From contig JAGPNK010000001.1 in the NCBI GenBank assembly GCA_020746835.1, positions 5,580,001-5,644,000 on the forward strand: a stretch of 64,000 nt of DNA, written 5' to 3'. Position numbers and translations under genes: made by a program. Position 1 is the stretch's first letter. Each line of letters starts with the position of its first letter. The notes beneath the pieces are model-generated. The model searched no databases. It was not told the origin of the DNA and worked only from the letters and a program-made list of their open reading frames with translations. Of the stretch, positions 57,001 through 63,000 are shown piece after piece. The stretch comes from Stachybotrys elegans (lineage: Eukaryota; Ascomycota; Sordariomycetes; Hypocreales; Stachybotryaceae).

Positions 57001-60000
57001 CTCAAGATCTTGCAGAATAATCTGCCAAGAGACGACATCAATGACAAGATGGTGCGCCGCAAAGACGACAACCTGGGAGCCGTCATCTGCCATATCGAAA
57101 AGATCGGCAACGAAGAGAGGGCCATTGAAAATGTCGATAGCTCGTTGACTCTCTCCAATCAGATCAGACAGCTCTGTTCTGGCGACGCCAGAGCTGGTGC
57201 GCAAGCGGTAGGAGTCAGAAACGTCATTGGTGATCCGCTGCGACCAAACCCCGTCGGCAATGGAAAATCGAGCTCGAAGCATGCTGTGTGTTTGGATGAT
57301 GGTTTCCAATGCCATCGCCAGCTGCGTTGCGTTGAGGGGGCTTCGGACACCCAAGAGAACACTCTGGTTGAAGTGTGTCGAGCCGGCTCCCATGTACTGG
57401 AAGAACAGCTTCTGGATCGGAGAGAGAGGGAATGCCTTGTCAACTTCTTCAGGCGCGTAGACGACTTCTTGCACCATTGTAGTGTGAGTGGCCAACTCCA
57501 CGATGGACTTGCTCTGCATCACCTGAGGCACCGTGATGGCCAAGTTTGAGGATCGGCAAACTGCAATGAGTTTCATGGCAGAGATGGAATCGCCGCCTAG
57601 ATGCAGGAAAGACTGGTTGAAGGGGACCTTCTCGACCTTGAGGTTCAGAGACTTGGCAATCGCAGCGCGGAGCTTGAGCTCGACATCGGATGCTTGCCTA
57701 TCGAGCACGACGGCCTCTTCGGTTGCATCCGAAATCATCCTGTGAGTCTCTTCCGTCATGGACTCGACCCAGTTGACAATCTCTCGGCGGTCTAGCTTGC
57801 CCGAAGGTAGCAATGGGAAACGATTAATGACTATCCACTTGGAGGGGACCATGTAGGAAGGCAGATGCTTCGTCACCCTCTCGCGAATGCCCGTCAAGAA
57901 TGAGGATGCAGCGGATTTCTCAATCAACTGGATAGAAGAGGCTGACTGGCAGTTCTTCATGCCCTTGAGAGAAAGAACTGCGACAAGGTGCTTCTTGCAG
58001 GGTCCCGAAGAAGGGATAGCTGCGAGGCCATATTGGACAGCATCATCCGCAGCGAGATGATGCTCAATCTCTGACAATTCCAGGCGCTGACCACGAAGCT
58101 TGACCTGACTATCCTTGCGGCCCTGGAATACAATGGTGCCATCATCTGCAAGTTTGACCAAATCACCCGTCTTGTACATTCTTCGCTCGGCATTAACTGG
58201 GAGAGGGAAGAATTTGGTCCACGCAGGGTTGACAATGAAAGCCTCTGCCGTCTTTTGCTCATTCTTGAGATATCCCCGTGCAAGAATTGGACCTTCCAAC
58301 ACGAGCTCGCCAGTGACACCGACTGGAACCAGCTTGTCATGATCAACAGCGTCAGTGACCCAGCATAAGCCTCCTGTAGCATGGCCGATGTTGGCTGGGC
58401 CGGAAGCTATTGTGACGCATGGGTTGACTGCGGCCACTACGGATGACTCGCTAGGTCCATAGGCATTCATCAGCTGAACACTAGATGATGACCAGGTGGA
58501 TATGTGGGCCGAAGACATGGCCTCGCCTCCCAACACGAGCGTCTTGAGGTTCGGTACTAGGGACGGCTGGATCAGCTGAGCGACAGAGGGTGTCAACAGC
58601 GTCCAGTTGACCTGCATTCGGTTGATTGTGCCGGCAATGTCGTTGCGTTCGGTATCACTAGGGATGCAGACAGTGCCTCCCTGGAGTAACGTTGACAGGA
58701 TCTCCATGATGCTTGCGTCGAATGTGTAAGAGGCAAACTGAAGGACCCTCGACGACTCATCTATGCCCATCGCGGCAGCGTGTGCGAGTGCGCCAGTGCA
58801 GAAAGCAGCATGCTCAACAATGGTTCCCTTGGGTTTGCCAGTCGTGCCAGACGTGAAGATGACGTAGGCCGCACTGCTTGGGGAAGAAGTTGCGGTCAAT
58901 TGAGCATCCTCCGAAGCCATGGCGTTGAGGGATTCCTGAGAGACTGGAATGACTGCCGGCCCGAAGCGTCCGCAGCGCTCTGCGTGGCTTGGAGAGCAGA
59001 GCATAACAGTAGATTCTGTGTCTGCGAGAATTCCGCTGATTCGGGCATCAGGGTGAGCTGGATCAATCGGTACGAAAGCTGCTCCGGCCTGCAAGACTGC
59101 GAGCATTGAGACAACCACCAGGGCCGACTTGTCGAAACACAGAGGGACAATTGACTGGCTCCCAATACCGTGCCTCTGGAGTGCTGATGCAAGACGTCTT
59201 GAGAGTGAGACAAGCTCGGCATATGTGAGCTTCATATCCCATCCGTCTACCGAAATCTTGGTTGAAGGCTGAGTGCGCGCCTGCTCCTCAACCAGAGAAT
59301 GTATCTGCTCGTTCACCAGCGGCGGCATGTTGCCATTCCACGCCTTGAGTGTCTCGACGTCCGTTGGACTGAGCATGGTCAATTCGCCGACTTGCTTGTG
59401 GAGGTTTGTCTGGCTCATCGAGTCGAGCATATGGGCAAAATGAGCCATGACGCGGTGAATCTGCTTCTCCGAAATCACCCTTTCGTCAAAGTGGACAACA
59501 GTCTCGAGCTCTGATTCATCAATGTGGCAAGACAGCATCAGAGGATAAGTGTAGAAGTTGGTGCCCGCCATCTCATTGTGGTCTTCCTGCCAGAATGCGT
59601 CGGCGGTGGCTCTTGAGCCGCTGTTGATGGCAATCAAGGTCTGCGCGCCGCATGCAATGGCCGCGTCAGGGCTGAGCGACTTGATGCGCTGAATGCCGGC
59701 GTGCTGGTACTGCATCGTCTCGGCTGATCCGGATTGGACTGCTTCGAGGAGATCTGAGACCTTCTGCGAGGCGGAGAGCAAGATCCGTGAAGGCACAGTC
59801 GTCATGGCCGGCCCGAGCATCTCCTCAATGCCCATGACAGGCACATCTCGACCAGTCAGAGTCTCCCAGTAGACAACGTCTCTCGCAGCAGAATAGGCTG
59901 ACATGGTAAGGGCCCAAGCAGCACGGATTCTTGTGGCGCTAGTGATGGTCGAGCCAGGCTGACGGCTCATTGATGTCTTGTGGATCATCATGCTGCTCGC

Positions 60001-63000
60001 GTTTGCTTGGTATTCTGGACTAGGCAGTCTTGGGAAGTGCTGAACCGCCATATCTGACAGCCGAGATCTCCAGAATTCGTCTGCTCTTTCCAAGCTAGTT
60101 GCGGACAAGTATTGGATGAAGCTGGCATATGAAGGTCCGCTGACGAGCTTGGAGGTCTCCATCGCATAGCAGTCCTTGACCTTGTTGAGGAACAAGGGCA
60201 GACACCATCCATCATAAATAGCATGGTGAATTGTCCAAACAAAGCAGGTCTGTCCTGCAATTGCGTAGTTGACCAGCTTGCCTCCATTGTGAGAGGGGAG
60301 GCGACGCTCAGACTCCTGCAGCTCGGAAATGCTGGAGACGGAGGACCATTCGATAACATCATCTGTGACCACTTGCAGGAATCCCAGTTCCTCGGTGTGC
60401 ACAATGCGAGTCCTCAGCACTGGCTCGGCTTGCACCACGAGCTCCCAAGCACGCTTGAACTTGTCCAGATCAACCCCTTCTGGCAGGCGGTAGATGAGCT
60501 GGGCGACGTATGCGCCTGGCTCCTTATTCGACAGCGCCATCAAGCCTTCTTGGATCGGAGTGCAAGGGTACACGTCTATGATGCTTTCAGCTTGGATTGA
60601 AGAGACGGCAGCCACTTGCGCCCTGAGCTGAGCCGGGGTTCTGGTGCCTGCCAATATGGAAAAAGGCTGGATAGATGAGAGGGATGGCTTGGCCAAGGCG
60701 GTAGCGGACTGAGCCATATCGAGCAGGGAGGATCTTTGGAAGATGCTGGCAACAGTCAGGTTAATCTCCTCGGCTCTAGCGAGAGTCACAAGCCGCATGG
60801 CTCCAATAGAGTCGCCGCCAAGCTTGAAGAAGTTGTCCTCTACACCAATGGCCTGAGACTCGATGTTCAAGACGGAAGCCCATAGACGGCAGAGCGTCTT
60901 CTCAATGCCCGACTCTGGCGCTCTACCGCTCTTTGCGGCGAGCTTGTAAGAGGAGAACAAGTTGTCTGGAATCGCCTGAGCCTGAAGGCGGAGCTCTCGA
61001 CGGTTCAACTTGCCCGACGAGGTGAGAGGCATGGTGGAAATTGGCAACCACATGGTTGGAACCATGTAAGCCGGGATCTTGGTCGATAGTACAACTTCCA
61101 GCTCCTTGGCCTTGGTTCGGAAGGACTCGTATATTGGGAGAATGCTGCTCTCATCGTGACTTGCAGGCACGGAGCCGTCCGACTCGAGGCAGATAAAGCA
61201 AGCTAGCGACCTCTTGCCTCCCTTGACCACGAGTTCAACCGCAGTCTGTGAGCCCTCGGGAAGATTCTGCTCGATGTGATGCTCAATCTCGCCCAGCTCA
61301 ATTCGCTGGCCGTTCAGTTTAACTTGGGTATCCTTGCGGCCGAGATACATAAGTGTACCGTCTGAGTCGTAGCGAACCAGGTCACCAGTCTTGTACAGTC
61401 GGCGACCCTCTTCGGCACCCTTAATCTTGTCCTCTGTCCAGGCAGGTGGAGCGATGAACGACTGTGACGTCTTCTCTGGAAGGTTGAGGTATCCGCGAGA
61501 GACGATTGGGCCGTCGATGAGGAGTTCGCCGATACATCCAATGGGTAGCAAGCAATTGTGGTCGTTCGGATCAACAACCCAGGCGACGCACCCAATCGCG
61601 CGACCAATATTTGTTGCCTTTCCAGGCTGTGCGATGTCTCCAGAGAAGGTAGAGTTGACCGAGCACTCTGATGGGCCATAGCAGCAATTTAGAGAGACAT
61701 GCTCACGCCAGATATCCACGCACTTGGTCGTGACAGCCTCACCACCCAGTGCGAGCGTTTGAAGCGACGGTACATCGCTAGGCTGAAGAAACGTAGCGAC
61801 AGTGGGCGTGATATCGGCGAGGGTGACTTGGTGGCGGTCAATGACACCGGCCAAGTCGTTGAGCCTCTCGTGATCCGAGGGAACGCAGACGCAACCACCC
61901 CGAATGAGCGTCGTGAATATCTCGGCCAGACTGTTGTCAAAAGTGTAGGAGGCGAATTGCAAGACTCGGGAATCCTCATGATAGCCCAGGAGCGGGCCAG
62001 AGTACTCTGCATTTGTTGCAATACCCCTGTGTTCCAGAATGACGCCCTTGGGTCGACCCGTGCTTCCAGACGTGTAGATGACGAAGCATGCGTTTCGAGG
62101 AGTCAGTTCTGGAAGGGATCCTTCTTGAGGGAGAGAGATTCCCTGCAGGAGATCAGCGTCAACGCGCACAATCTCCTGGACGAGAGATGTAAATCGGTGG
62201 GCCACGGTTGGGGAAACGAGGGCAATTGGGGCGCCTGTATCCTCGGCGCGAAGCTGCAAGGCAGCATCAGGATGAGCTGGATCCAGCGGAACACAGACAC
62301 CTCCTGCCTTTAGGATGGCAATCATGGACACGATGGTGAATGCGGATTTCTCGAAGCAGACCAAGACATAAACCTCTGGCCCGACACCAAGAGATTGGAG
62401 ATGGTAGGCCAGCTTGGTGGACGCAACATCAAGCTCACTGTAGGTAAAGTTCATATCCCACGAGGCAATTGCCGGGGCGTCAGGGCGCAGAGTGGTGTTT
62501 CGACTAATAAAGTCGTGAATGCAGCCTTCAAGAGGGGCTGGCATCTCACTGTTCCAGCGAGACAGCTGCTGTCGATGCAGATCACCGACATGGTCAAGAC
62601 CAGCAACAGGGCTGTCGCAGCTGTGAAGAATGTTCCTGAGAGCCTGCGTGAAGGTGCTGGCGACATTGGAAGCCTGGCCATCGGACAAGGTATCCGTCCA
62701 GTACATCAGATCAATGGCCATGTCCGTTTCGCCAGCTTCGATATTGATCGAGACGTTGTACTCGTCAGGATCATACGTTGGGCGGCACTCCTCAAACAGC
62801 ACATTAGGAGGGTTTTCCGAGGGAGGCGGCAGCTTTCTGTAAGACAGGGCCGTGTTGAAGAGAGCCGTGCTCGACAGCTGCAAGGCGTGCTGCACCTCTG
62901 CCAGAGAGATGTGGCGGTAGGCCAAGCTGTCGAGATAGTCCTTCTGGACGCTTGCCATAATCTCACCGAGGCTGGTAGAGTTGGACACATTGACACGACA

